Counted from the stretch's first letter, positions 54,053 through 62,857 are shown. The stretch: 64,000 bases of DNA from CALODP01 sp942492055 (GCA_942492055.1 CALODP010000002.1:372001-436000); one strand, 5' to 3'. Numbers and translations are program-made. Notes: generated by a model from the letters alone, not told the origin.

Positions 54053-54281
54053 ATTAATTTTGCAAACTAATGAATTACGGTTGCCCTGTGAAAGATCTAC
54101 CAGTTGCCCTGCACCCCAACATCATTTCCATAAATTCCCAATACTCGATTCATTATTCCATCATTCCTTCAAGCAAGCTTCATCTTTAATTCTGTGTTAA
54201 TTGCGGTTAAATTTACTAATTTTAGGATTCCGGCTAGAGAACTTACGGATAAACTTTTTTTTAATAATAGAATTGATTGTT

Positions 54282-55985
54282 ATGTGCATGTATAGGCGTT
54301 TATTTTTGGTTTGGGTTATTCTTTTACCCATTTTTACATTCGGACAAGCTTCGGGTGATTATGAAATTTCTGTTTTCGATACGACTTATCACAAAATTGG
54401 TTCCGAGTTTCACGGGATTCAGTATCACTCTAACACATTTACAAGTCAGGGGGCGCTTGAGCGACTTAAGCCTCTCAATTTAAAACTGATCAGAATTTGG
54501 GCTGAGATTAGGAAATTTCATCCGGGTCCGGGAGTCTGGAATTGGGATGAGCTCGATAAAAAGATCGCGGAAATTTCGGACGCCGGATATGAAGCAGTTC
54601 CTTGTATCTGGGGGGAGAAATGGTTCATGGGGTCAGCCGATTCCGCCTGGTGGAATTACGATTCCGCAATAACGGAGTGGGAATTGGCGGCGTACAATTT
54701 CGCGAATCGTTATAAAGATAAAATCAATATGATAATTCTCTTTGACGAGTTGAACATGGTTCATTCGGAAGAGGATTATTACATCCATTTCGGAAACTCC
54801 GCAAAGTTATATCTGAAAGCCGCGAAGAAAATAAAAGAGGCCGATCCCACAATATTGTGTGGCGGTCCTTCGGGATTTCTCGGGTGGGAAAACGGCCACT
54901 GGGCAAATTACCTTTTGAAGGAACCGGACGGAGCTAAGTATTTGGATTTTATCTCCTCCAATACATTTATTTCGTTCAGTAAAGAGGATGGGACGGAAAA
55001 GGTTTTGGACAGGACAATCTGGTACGAGGAAATCCCATTGAAGATCAGAGAGATGATCGGGGATAAAGATGATCCGATGCTAATGTTGGACGCGTATAAT
55101 TTCAGCGCCGTTTGGAAAGTTGGGGATGAGCTCTGGACCGATCCGAGGAACACAAATATCATCGGGGGAATTTACCAGGCTGCCGCTTTAATGCATAGCG
55201 CGAAAGGGGGATTTGATATCGCCCTGCGTTGGGAAACAATCGGCGGTTTCGGAATTCTCGACTGGTTTCCGCAGTTCAATCCCCTCAAGCCTTACTATTC
55301 TTTGAAGCTGTTGATTGAAGAAGGGGGACTGGTTGATGGCGCGGAAATAATCGGTTGCCGGACTAATGAATCCCCGAAAGGGACCGGGGAACATCATAGC
55401 GGAATGAATGTTAATCTGTACCAATTGCAACCTTTCGCGGTTAAGAGGAAGGATAACGGGGTTACTGTTATTCTGATCAATAAATACGGACCGGATACTC
55501 TTACTGCCTCGGTGAGTAAGCCTGAGGGGATGAAGAGTTACGAATTATTCCGGTTCGATGAAAAGAGAATTGAGAATTGTTCTTCGTCGATTGCAGAAGG
55601 AAACACCGAAGAGAAAACAGATGTTGTTTGCCCTCCTTATTCGGTTACTATTGTTAAGTATTCCGAAAATGAGATTGTCGGTGTGGAGGAGGAAGAATCG
55701 GAAATTATTGAGGAGTATGAACTCTCCCAAAATTATCCGAATCCTTTCAATCCTACAACCACCATTGAGTTCTCTGTTCCGGCCGGAGAGAAGGGCGCCA
55801 CTTCCGCAAGGGTTGATATTTTTGATGTTTTGGGGAACAAGATTAAGACAATCTACAACGGTAGCGCCAAGTCGGGTAAACACAAAATAGCGTTTGACGG
55901 ATCGGAGTTGTCGTCGGGAATATATTTCTATCAATTGAAAAGTAGTAATTTTGTTGAGACAAGGAAGATGATGCTGATCAAGTAG
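54282..55985 (+). CDS. Secreted glycoside-hydrolase-like TIM-barrel protein with type IX sorting domain
   Basis: 567 residues from the ATG at 54282 (54288 also possible); the frame is open to 54201 but the signal peptide 'YRRLFLVWVILLPIFTFGQ' fixes the start here. Residues about 25-390 resemble GH-A clan barrels such as GH39 ('LKLIRIWAEIRKFHPGPGVW', 'ILCGGPSGFLGW'). At the acid/base position the usual 'NEP' reads 'DEL', and the nucleophile strand reads 'MLMLDAYNFS' where a Glu is expected, so classical hydrolysis is doubtful. The end is a sorting domain ('QNYPNPFNPTTTIEFSV' to 'ETRKMMLIK'). It is likely surface-displayed and binds or cuts polysaccharide. Confidence 0.72.
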   Translation: MCMYRRLFLVWVILLPIFTFGQASGDYEISVFDTTYHKIGSEFHGIQYHSNTFTSQGALERLKPLNLKLIRIWAEIRKFHPGPGVWNWDELDKKIAEISDAGYEAVPCIWGEKWFMGSADSAWWNYDSAITEWELAAYNFANRYKDKINMIILFDELNMVHSEEDYYIHFGNSAKLYLKAAKKIKEADPTILCGGPSGFLGWENGHWANYLLKEPDGAKYLDFISSNTFISFSKEDGTEKVLDRTIWYEEIPLKIREMIGDKDDPMLMLDAYNFSAVWKVGDELWTDPRNTNIIGGIYQAAALMHSAKGGFDIALRWETIGGFGILDWFPQFNPLKPYYSLKLLIEEGGLVDGAEIIGCRTNESPKGTGEHHSGMNVNLYQLQPFAVKRKDNGVTVILINKYGPDTLTASVSKPEGMKSYELFRFDEKRIENCSSSIAEGNTEEKTDVVCPPYSVTIVKYSENEIVGVEEEESEIIEEYELSQNYPNPFNPTTTIEFSVPAGEKGATSARVDIFDVLGNKIKTIYNGSAKSGKHKIAFDGSELSSGIYFYQLKSSNFVETRKMMLIK

Positions 55986-56127
55986 AAATATCTTCAATTG
56001 GCAATATTCGTAAGATTTGAAAAGCTCGGGTTGCGACGATAAAGTTAGGGAAAATATAAAATATTTTGCCTGAATTTTGGTAGCTTTACCGTTCCAAAAA
56101 TAGAAATTAATATGAAAGTGAGATAAT

Positions 56128-56469
56128 ATGTCAGATGAAATGAAAGAATGTCCACAATGTGGATGTCCGTACGGATATTTTATGAGTGAAGAATTGTTCG
56201 CGTGCCCCGAATGCCAGCACGAGTGGAACCCGAATGAAGTTGCCGAAGAGGATACATTTGTTGTAAAAGATTCGAACGGAAATGTTTTGCAGGATGGTGA
56301 TACAGTTGTGGTAATAAAGGATTTGCCCGTAAAAGGGGCAACCGGACCGATAAAATCGGGGACTAAGGTAAAGAATATTCGCCTTGTCGATAGTGATCAT
56401 AACATCGATTGCAAAATTACCGGCTTCGGAGCGATGGCATTAAAATCGGAGTTTGTCAAAAAGGCATAA
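56128..56469 (+). CDS. yjdM: YjdM/PhnA family zinc-ribbon protein
   Basis: 113 residues. An N-terminal zinc ribbon ('MKECPQCGCPYGYF' and 'FACPECQHEW', two CxxC pairs) is followed by the PhnA domain with 'VVKDSNGNVLQDGDTVVVIK' and the closing 'HNIDCKITGFGAMALKSEFV'. It closely fits E. coli YjdM (formerly PhnA), a cytoplasmic protein of unclear function that is not phosphonoacetate hydrolase. It is a single gene with its own terminator. Confidence 0.93.
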   Translation: MSDEMKECPQCGCPYGYFMSEELFACPECQHEWNPNEVAEEDTFVVKDSNGNVLQDGDTVVVIKDLPVKGATGPIKSGTKVKNIRLVDSDHNIDCKITGFGAMALKSEFVKKA

Positions 56470-56500
56470 TCTGTTTTGAGTATATAGTTTGTTTTGTGAG

Positions 56501-56527
56501 AACCGCTGAGAGATCAGCGGTTTTTTT
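56501..56527 (+). terminator. Intrinsic terminator after yjdM
   Basis: AACCGCTGA and TCAGCGGTT form a perfect 9-bp stem with a 4-base loop and seven T residues. Confidence 0.92.
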
Positions 56528-56770
56528 ATGTTCTTAAGGGAACCGAGAAAGAGAAAAAACACCACAGAGGATAGGGAAGCATACTACTGCGTAATTAAGT
56601 TTTGTAGGGCGTTTTGATTTTAATTATATTGTTGACATAGTAAGAATAACAACTTAACTTAATTCCGTAGTAACTAATTTTTGATATGCGGATAATATGC
56701 CGAAATTTTCCGCATGATTATATGTTATACTTACAACAATATTATTTGCGAGAGAAGCAAGGAGGGAAAT
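56528..56770. other. Intergenic stretch between yjdM and the 56771 leader
   Basis: AT-rich, no gene visible. It probably contains the promoter of the sorting-domain gene at 56911, but I could not fix its elements. Confidence 0.4.
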
Positions 56771-56794
56771 ATGTTGAAAAACAAAAATTTATAA
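56771..56794 (+). CDS. Seven-codon leader open frame with an ideal ribosome site
   Basis: Reads MLKNKNL then TAA. The sequence 'aaggaggg' ends five bases before the ATG, a better site than that of the gene downstream. The frame ends 3 bases before a foldable region (56797-56873), which precedes the gene at 56911. This recalls leader peptides that couple translation to a downstream structure, but it could also be the remnant start of a lost gene. Confidence 0.35.
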   Translation: MLKNKNL

Positions 56795-56796
56795 AC

Positions 56797-56873
56797 GCAG
56801 AACAGAGTTTGTGAGTTATAAAGAGTTAACTCTCCAAAAGCTACCCTCTTTTAGCTCACGCCACCCTGTCTGC
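56797..56873 (+). promoter_or_regulatory. Cloverleaf-like structured leader upstream of 56911
   Basis: GCAGAACAG pairs with CTGTCTGC (one bulge), then GTGAG with CTCAC. Inside lie the self-complementary GAGTTAACTC and a hairpin AAAAG...CTTTT. The layout is a two-step stem with two internal arms. No family is recognised; a recombination site of attC type was considered but the required core sites are not clear. Confidence 0.4.
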
Positions 56874-56910
56874 AATAGTAAAAATAATTAAAATTACTGG
56901 GATAAAGAAA

Positions 56911-57840
56911 ATGCAAAAATTTAATTCCACTTTTATAATTATGGTAGTACTTTTTTTGTTGGCAAAAACTACTACCGCACAATATAAATTGAATATAGGT
57001 AATTTCTGGGTTTACAGTTATGAGTACTCTGAAGAGAAAATTTCAGTTATAGATACCGCTACATTGTGTGATTCGATTCTGTATTATGAAACTCATTTAC
57101 TGAGAAAATCTATAGGCAATACTTTAAACAATATTTCAAATCAGCATTTTAAAAGACTAAAAAGTAATGGTTTTTTTGAGAATCTTAGTATCTATCACAA
57201 TGTAAATGATACGGTTATCACTGACGATGTATTCTATAAATACAACGCCCAATTAGGAGAAAAATGGATTTATAAAATTGATTTTTATGAAGACAGCACA
57301 GTTGTAGATACATGTTGGTCAGAAGTAGTAGATGTTTTTGAAGGTTATCAGTTCGGAGAATGGAGAACAATAAAAAAGATACGTTACCACTCCACTCATC
57401 CCCAAGTTCCGCTGGATTACGAAAAATACTTTTGTGATGACTTTGGAGAGTTGGCAGAAGGAAGTTATCTTGGGATATCTTCGTATTTAAGAGGTTGTTT
57501 CATTGATGGCGTTGCCTATGGCGATACCTCCTTTACTACTGTCGGTGTTTCAAACAATGAAAATATGAGAAAAAACTATTCTTTAGAGCAAAACTACCCA
57601 AACCCTTTTAACCCTAGTACTATTATAAATTACTCTGTCTCTGAAAGTAGTAATTTGAGGCTGATTGTTTACGATATCAAAGGGGAGAAGATTGCCGTGT
57701 TGATTGATAAATTTCACTCAGCCGGCAAATATTCAGTAAATTTTGATGTGTCTAAATTCAATTTGTCAAGTGGAATTTATTTTTACAGTCTCATCTCAGA
57801 AAAAAATAATCTAACTAAAAAAATGATTTATTTAAGATAA
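56911..57840 (+). CDS. Secreted protein of unknown function with type IX sorting domain
   Basis: 309 residues with a signal peptide (about 1-23, ending 'AKTTTAQ'). The middle (about 25-215) is beta-rich ('YKLNIGNFWVYSYEYSEEKI', 'AQLGEKWIYKIDFYEDS') and I recognise no family. The last 80 residues are the sorting domain ('QNYPNPFNPSTIINYSV', 'VYDIKGEKIAVLID', 'LTKKMIYLR'). Six bases separate it from the M6 protease gene, so the two exoproteins are likely made together. Confidence 0.78.
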   Translation: MQKFNSTFIIMVVLFLLAKTTTAQYKLNIGNFWVYSYEYSEEKISVIDTATLCDSILYYETHLLRKSIGNTLNNISNQHFKRLKSNGFFENLSIYHNVNDTVITDDVFYKYNAQLGEKWIYKIDFYEDSTVVDTCWSEVVDVFEGYQFGEWRTIKKIRYHSTHPQVPLDYEKYFCDDFGELAEGSYLGISSYLRGCFIDGVAYGDTSFTTVGVSNNENMRKNYSLEQNYPNPFNPSTIINYSVSESSNLRLIVYDIKGEKIAVLIDKFHSAGKYSVNFDVSKFNLSSGIYFYSLISEKNNLTKKMIYLR

Positions 57841-57846
57841 TTTTTA

Positions 57847-60060
57847 ATGAGGCGAAATATGAAATTGATAAAAGCGCTTTCCATAATCTTATTTATAAAT
57901 TACACATTATATGCTAGTAACAACGAAGAAGTTAAATGCGCATGTAATATACAGCAGAGTTCAGTAAAAGCCCAAACCGGAGGTTTATACAAACCTTCTT
58001 CAAATGGAGCAAACGAATACATGAAAACGCTTGTTGTATTTGTTCAATTTGACAGCACGGATGTTGATGTAAATAACTTCACTTGGCCCAAAGACCAACT
58101 ACCTACTTGGGCCAATGATTTAATTTCATCATCTCCATCAAGTAGTTACCCGGACTTAACAATTTCAGATTACTGGAAAGATATGTCCATGGGAAGTTTT
58201 GACTTTATCGGCGATGTATATCCAAATTTAGTTACAATAAATACAGAGGATTATTATAAAAACAACGGTTATCATTTTGGAGAATGCAATAAAGATGCAT
58301 TAACTCAAATAAATCCTTATGTAGATTTTAGCGATTACGATAAATGGAGTTTTAACAGCACTACTAAAACGTTTGAGTTTTCGCCCGATGGTTATGTTGA
58401 TATGATAATAATGATTTATAGAACTCCCAAAAATGAACGATATGATACTACAAATGTTAATTCCCCCAAATGGTTTGATGCCGGGCACGGTGATTTCAAT
58501 GCGGTAGCTATATTATCAGATTATGATTTTACTCTGAATTTTGATGGAGTTCAAATTTTTGGAGATAATTGGATTAGCCATTTGAGCTCGGGTTTGACGA
58601 TTAAAAAGGGAATAAAAAGTCTTGCTTATACTTTACCAATTCTTGCACACGAATATGGTCACCTCTTATTTGGAGCTGGCCACGGAAATACTGGCGGTAT
58701 TATGTCTGGTAGTTATTCTTTAAGTGCTGTAGAAAGGGAAAGGTTAGGCCATATAGCCTACACAAACTGTACGCAGAATAACTTTTCTCTTACTTTAAAG
58801 GATTTTATAACAGATGGCGATGTTTTACGGATTCCTGTACCAATAACAAATCAAAATTCATCAACCTTTTTTCTGGTTGAAAACCATCAAAAGGTAAGCA
58901 AATATGACCAAATAATCCGTGGCGGTTCAATCGGCGGCGGTTATGATTACACAGATACAGGCAGTGGAATATACGTATGGTTAGTAAAAAACGGCAATTC
59001 TGCTATTCCCAGTGTTAATTATGAGGCTGTAACTGCTGACGGTAGATGGGACTGGACTTATGACGGCGATTATTATGCCGGTCCTGGCTGGTATCCTGGA
59101 AGACCTTGGGAAGGATATTTGCCTAAGACAAAAAAATCTACTGTTAATCGTAATACTGGTAAAACCGACAAAAAAGAAGAACATATTTACTGGAACAGTC
59201 ATTGGGCCAATAAGTGGGTAGATATAAATCCCTTAAACAAAGAATACGAAATAACAAGAAATGTTATGGGAGATGAATTTGACGCTTATAATTTTGGATA
59301 TAATGAGTTATTAACCCCGTGGAGCAATCCAAGCACCTATGTAAATGGAACTACAAATATTTCTATTCAGCTATATAATGAATCCGGGAATGATATAACA
59401 ATAAAAGTTTATACTTCAGAATCCTCCGGTCAGTCATTAAAACCATCAACCCCCCAAAATGTGATTGTTACACGAAATGGTTATAATGCTAACATAACAT
59501 GGACGGCTAATATCGAACCGGATGTTATATCCGGCGGCAAATATAAAGTTTACCGTGCTGTTACAACTGGCGGCAAACCCATAAGCTGGTCAAATGTAGC
59601 GACAGTGAATCACCCGACAACGAGCTGGACAGACCCGGATTATTACTTTACCGGCAGCGGAAATAGAAAAGCCTTCTATTGTGTTAGCGCAGTTGATAAT
59701 ACTAATAAAGAATCACTAAAGTCAAATTACGATTGGCTTATATTTAATAACGCATTGCAAAAGGGAAATAATGATAATTTGGCTGAAAATAAAATCTCAG
59801 ATTATGAACTTTCAACGAATTATCCGAATCCGTTTAATCCGGAGACCAATATTAGTTTTTCAATAAAAGAATCCGGGTTCGTATCATTAAGAGTATTCGA
59901 TATATTAGGTAAAGAGGTTGCCTCATTAGTTAATGAAAGAATGGAAACTGGAAATTATACGAGAATATTTAACGCAAGTAATTTACCGAGTGGAATTTAT
60001 ATTTACTCGTTAAGAGTTAATGATTTTAGTTCTTTCAAAAAAATGACCGTACTCAAATAA
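57847..60060 (+). CDS. Secreted M6-family metalloprotease with Fn3-like and type IX sorting domains
   Basis: 737 residues. A signal peptide (about 5-22) is followed by a protease domain: 'MKTLVVFVQFDSTDVDVNNF', 'DLTISDYWKDMSMGSFDF' and the zinc motif HExxH in 'LAHEYGHLLFGAGH' (near residue 275), as in immune inhibitor A-like M6 enzymes. Residues about 535-625 form a fibronectin type III-like domain ('PSTPQNVIVTRNGYNANITW'). The end is a sorting domain ('TNYPNPFNPETNISFSI' to 'SFKKMTVLK'). It should degrade extracellular protein. It follows the 56911 gene by 6 bases. Confidence 0.87.
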   Translation: MRRNMKLIKALSIILFINYTLYASNNEEVKCACNIQQSSVKAQTGGLYKPSSNGANEYMKTLVVFVQFDSTDVDVNNFTWPKDQLPTWANDLISSSPSSSYPDLTISDYWKDMSMGSFDFIGDVYPNLVTINTEDYYKNNGYHFGECNKDALTQINPYVDFSDYDKWSFNSTTKTFEFSPDGYVDMIIMIYRTPKNERYDTTNVNSPKWFDAGHGDFNAVAILSDYDFTLNFDGVQIFGDNWISHLSSGLTIKKGIKSLAYTLPILAHEYGHLLFGAGHGNTGGIMSGSYSLSAVERERLGHIAYTNCTQNNFSLTLKDFITDGDVLRIPVPITNQNSSTFFLVENHQKVSKYDQIIRGGSIGGGYDYTDTGSGIYVWLVKNGNSAIPSVNYEAVTADGRWDWTYDGDYYAGPGWYPGRPWEGYLPKTKKSTVNRNTGKTDKKEEHIYWNSHWANKWVDINPLNKEYEITRNVMGDEFDAYNFGYNELLTPWSNPSTYVNGTTNISIQLYNESGNDITIKVYTSESSGQSLKPSTPQNVIVTRNGYNANITWTANIEPDVISGGKYKVYRAVTTGGKPISWSNVATVNHPTTSWTDPDYYFTGSGNRKAFYCVSAVDNTNKESLKSNYDWLIFNNALQKGNNDNLAENKISDYELSTNYPNPFNPETNISFSIKESGFVSLRVFDILGKEVASLVNERMETGNYTRIFNASNLPSGIYIYSLRVNDFSSFKKMTVLK

Positions 60061-60069
60061 AAATAAAAT

Positions 60070-60098
60070 TGGGGTAACTGCATGTTGCCCCAGTTTTT
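60070..60098 (+). terminator. Intrinsic terminator after the M6 protease gene
   Basis: TGGGGTAAC and GTTGCCCCA form a 9-bp stem (one G-U type mismatch allowed) with loop 'tgcat', followed by 'gttttt'. No gene is visible from here to the ankyrin remnant at 60332. Confidence 0.85.
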
Positions 60099-60331
60099 AA
60101 TGTGCGGTAAGTATATCCCGTGCCTCAAGCCGAAAGCTTTTTTCGCATTTGGTATTTGTGCAGTTTAAAAGTTTGTAGTTCCGTTTCGGTTTTATTGTTT
60201 GGCTTAGTTGTTAAATGAGAGTTTGTTCTAATTAAAAAGTTATTTAATAAATATAGCACTGTTGTTCTGGGCTTCGGCTTAGGCACCACGCCGTAATACT
60301 TTTTGATATAAAATCTGAGAAATCATTTATA

Positions 60332-60669
60332 GTAAATCAATTACTCATATTCGCTTGTCGTTCTGGAAAACTAGAATTAGTCAAAGAGCGAATAAGAATG
60401 GGCGGAGATATTAATTATTCTGATGATAATTTTGGAACTCCATTATTAGAAGCAGTAATGAATAATAATATTGATGTAATCAATTATATAATTCAAAATG
60501 GTGCTGATCTTAAGATATCAAACAAACATGATAATGTCCCGGTTGAGCTTGCCATTCAAAAGAATCATTAATACTTTTACTAAATTGTGGTGCAAATTTA
60601 GTAAGAGAAGGGCATCAAAATTATCGTAATATCTTAAAAACCTTCAGAGCAAGGGGTGATTTTCAATAA
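60332..60669 (+). pseudogene. Ankyrin-repeat gene remnant
   Basis: The first frame reads 'LLIFACRSGKLELVKERIRM', 'GTPLLEAVMNNNIDVINYII', 'QNGADLKISNKHDNVPVELA', which is two to three ankyrin repeats, and stops at 60571. In another frame the repeat goes on: 'LLLNCGANLVREG' to a stop at 60669. A one-base change near 60562 would join them. No start codon or ribosome site is found upstream, and the 5' part seems lost. It is a decayed accessory gene. Confidence 0.75.
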
Positions 60670-60782
60670 ATCTGAAAAAGAATACCCCATATTAAAGCTT
60701 CTTAAAAAAGGGAAAAACAAAATCCCTTCCGTTACAAATGAACATATCCCAGTGCTCTCTTAAGAATAGTCAATAATCTTCG

Positions 60783-61034
60783 GAGATAATTAATTTATCT
60801 CCCGAGATCAAAAAAGAGTCGAAGCCGATAAAATTTTGGTCTCATTTGAGTAAAATTTACTCGAAGGAGATCATTTTTTTATGTCATGTAGAACAAAATT
60901 TATTTAACAGAGACCAAAAATTACTCTCCCGAGAACAAAAATCAGTCGATAACGATAATTTTTTACTCCACGTAGAATAAAATTTGGTCGGGATTGATCT
61001 AATTCTAATCTCCGGAGATAGAATTTTTATATCC
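60783..61034. repeat. Array D: twelve in-register 21-bp units
   Basis: Twelve consecutive 21-base units without an indel. Each begins with a variant of 'gagatnaaaatttn' (for example GAGATCAAAAAAGAGTC, TTGAGTAAAATTTACTC, GTAGAACAAAATTTATT, CGAGAACAAAAATCAGTC). Units are diverged (often only half of the bases agree) but the period never slips. One unit holds the perfect palindrome GAGTAAAATTTACTC. Sequence differs from arrays A, B and E. It lies between the ankyrin remnant and the inverted-repeat element. Confidence 0.8.
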
Positions 61035-61076
61035 GGACAATATGATATAATGTCATATCTCCCGTGAAGAGCAAGG

Positions 61077-61316
61077 CTGTCAACTTAACAAACTGGGTAG
61101 TAACGTAGTGAAATATTACAGTTGCGTTACTATCATAATATCATGTTCCCCGAGCGGAGTCGAGGGGGAGAATTTAAGGTGATTCTACTTAGTAGTAAGC
61201 TTACTTCGACTCCGCTCCCGGCAAAGGCCGGATCTAGGACAGTAAGCACGCTACGTATTGGAATTAGAAAGCTTAGAACATACTTCATGACGGAATTATT
61301 TCTCTTAAGTTGACAG
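61077..61316. repeat. 240-bp element with nested inverted repeats (MITE-like)
   Basis: Bounded by perfect 12-bp inverted repeats CTGTCAACTTAA (61077-61088) and TTAAGTTGACAG (61305-61316). Inside, GAGCGGAGTCGA (61152-61163) faces TCGACTCCGCTC (61206-61217), and TAGTAACG faces CGTTACTA. No coding frame of note. The inner 'gagcggagtcga' motif is a palindromic word often seen in repeats of this phylum. No target duplication was found at the borders, so transposition is not proven. Confidence 0.6.
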
Positions 61317-61321
61317 CATTG

Positions 61322-61573
61322 CGTGACGAGAGTCCCCAAACCAATGAAGCTCTTCCCGAACTCATGGCGTGGTTATCAGTTCTCATAGAGCAGTTTCCCG
61401 ACTTCGTGTTGCTCTTCCCCGAACCCATGACGCTGTTTCCCGAACCCGTGACGGTCTTCCCCGAACCAGTGGCATTGTTCCCCGAAATCATAACGGTTCT
61501 TCCCGACACCAAGCTGTTATTCCTCGAAACCGGAGACCACCTTCATGAAACAGAGCAACACCAATATGAAAAA
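61322..61573. repeat. Array E: twelve in-register 21-bp units
   Basis: Twelve units of exactly 21 bases follow the inverted-repeat element after 5 bases. Typical units are ATGACGCTGTTTCCCGAACC, GTGACGGTCTTCCCCGAACC and ATAACGGTTCTTCCCGACAC (last base left off each). The centre is well conserved; the outer units decay. No indels. Open frames on both strands result from the period. Confidence 0.88.
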
Positions 61574-61668
61574 AGGGGGAGTAACACGAAACCGAGAGAG
61601 AGTAATATTAGATTTAACGCAGCATTTAAGGAAATGCATTCTCATCCCATTAGATGAATGGCACATTA

Positions 61669-61752
61669 GACTGCTAGCAGTCTTGACGTCTGGCAGTCAG
61701 GTCATAATGACTAGCAGTCTAGAAGTCTAGACGTCCGGCAGTCTTGCAGTCA
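61669..61752. repeat. Short-word repeat patch built on 'agtct' words
   Basis: Starts with the perfect palindrome GACTGCTAGCAGTC and repeats words such as 'gcagtct', 'gacgtct', 'agaagtct' and 'gacgtcc' every 8-10 bases in two parallel halves. It is a separate repeat type from the 21-bp arrays. Confidence 0.6.
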
Positions 61753-61836
61753 ACGCAAGAGGTGAAGAGATGTTACGAGTCTGAAGTAATTGAGTATTAC
61801 GGTAAAGTATTGTCAAATAGAAGAATGTTGCTCGTT

Positions 61837-61872
61837 CCCCCTTCTCTTTCCTTATCCCTCAAGAGAAGGGGG
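61837..61872. repeat. Palindromic REP-like hairpin
   Basis: CCCCCTTCTCT and AGAGAAGGGGG form an 11-bp stem with a 14-base loop. Right after it 'atcccgacaaggtcgg' makes a smaller hairpin. No T-tract and no gene next to it, so a dispersed palindrome is more likely than a terminator. The stretch 61873-62225 holds no recognisable gene. Confidence 0.55.
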
Positions 61873-62225
61873 GCGGAGCTTTAGATCCCGACAAGGTCGG
61901 TGAGGGGATGAGTTTGGAATAATATTTCTTGGTAATGTCAAATTCCGAATTATGGAAAAGAAATTACTATTTCCATCTATCTATATTTTCCTCTTTGTTT
62001 TTACTCACTATATTGGAGTAGTTATAAATATAATGTTGCGATATTGAAGAGATTAAACTAGTTTAGTTTGTTTTTTTTGATATCTCGTGCAGTTGTTTTC
62101 GGGATATGGATAATCAGTTAATTATTTGGATCAATAGCAAAGTAATATTGCGGAAGTAGAAAAATTCGTGGAAGTAACAGAATTTCCGAAAGGGAAAAAA
62201 TTAGATATAACTGGAGATAGCTATT

Positions 62226-62780
62226 ATGAAGAAAATGACATTATTAATTATTTGTTTCTTTTCAGCGATCTGTTTATTTGGACAGATCAAAAATTATGAA
62301 TCGGAAGGAAATCTTGAATGCACGCCCGGTGATTTGAAAGAGATTAGTGAAATAACTAATGAAGATAATCCGGTGTCGATTTTTGGTTTAGTTAAATTAA
62401 AAGTTGAAGCAGGGGAATATGATGACGCAAGTATAGCCTTTTTTGTAGCAACAGTATATTCGGTTTTTGACACCAAAAGAGTTAAGGATAAATCGGCTCA
62501 TCAAGCTTTGGCATTTGCCAGAATGAATACTGTTCAAGATTTCTCAGTTGAGCAAGCAAAGAAATTCCAGCAAAGTTCAAATAATCTGATGAAAGATCAA
62601 AAGAAGCTTCTTAACTTGTTAAAAAAAATCGGGTATCCGAAATACTATCCGAAATATATGATTCAACATGGAATGAGTGCCTTTACTAATAAAAAAGATG
62701 ATGATGGATTAGTTGAAAATTTTGATCCCAGTGCAACTTGGAAGGAATTATTGGGATTATTATTTAAGGATGTGAAATAA
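62226..62780 (+). CDS. Secreted or periplasmic protein of unknown function
   Basis: 184 residues with a clear signal peptide (about 1-20, ending 'AICLFGQ'). The mature part is helical ('VKLKVEAGEYDDASIAFFVA', 'SVEQAKKFQQSSNNLMKDQK', 'LLKKIGYPKYYPKYMIQHGM') without cysteines or known motifs. Its charge pattern suggests a small soluble periplasmic protein. A site 'ggaga' lies upstream of the ATG. It stands alone in the repeat-rich region. Confidence 0.7.
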   Translation: MKKMTLLIICFFSAICLFGQIKNYESEGNLECTPGDLKEISEITNEDNPVSIFGLVKLKVEAGEYDDASIAFFVATVYSVFDTKRVKDKSAHQALAFARMNTVQDFSVEQAKKFQQSSNNLMKDQKKLLNLLKKIGYPKYYPKYMIQHGMSAFTNKKDDDGLVENFDPSATWKELLGLLFKDVK

Positions 62781-62857
62781 GACTGGTGTACTTTTGTCTG
62801 GAGGCTATGACGTGAGTTGAGTTCCTGCATAATTACAAGATTATTCTAAAAGGTTTC

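Noticed and set aside
62120..62200. Further 21-bp array with 'ggaagtaa' words like array B
   Set aside because: Spacing between the words is 14 and 18 bases, not 21.
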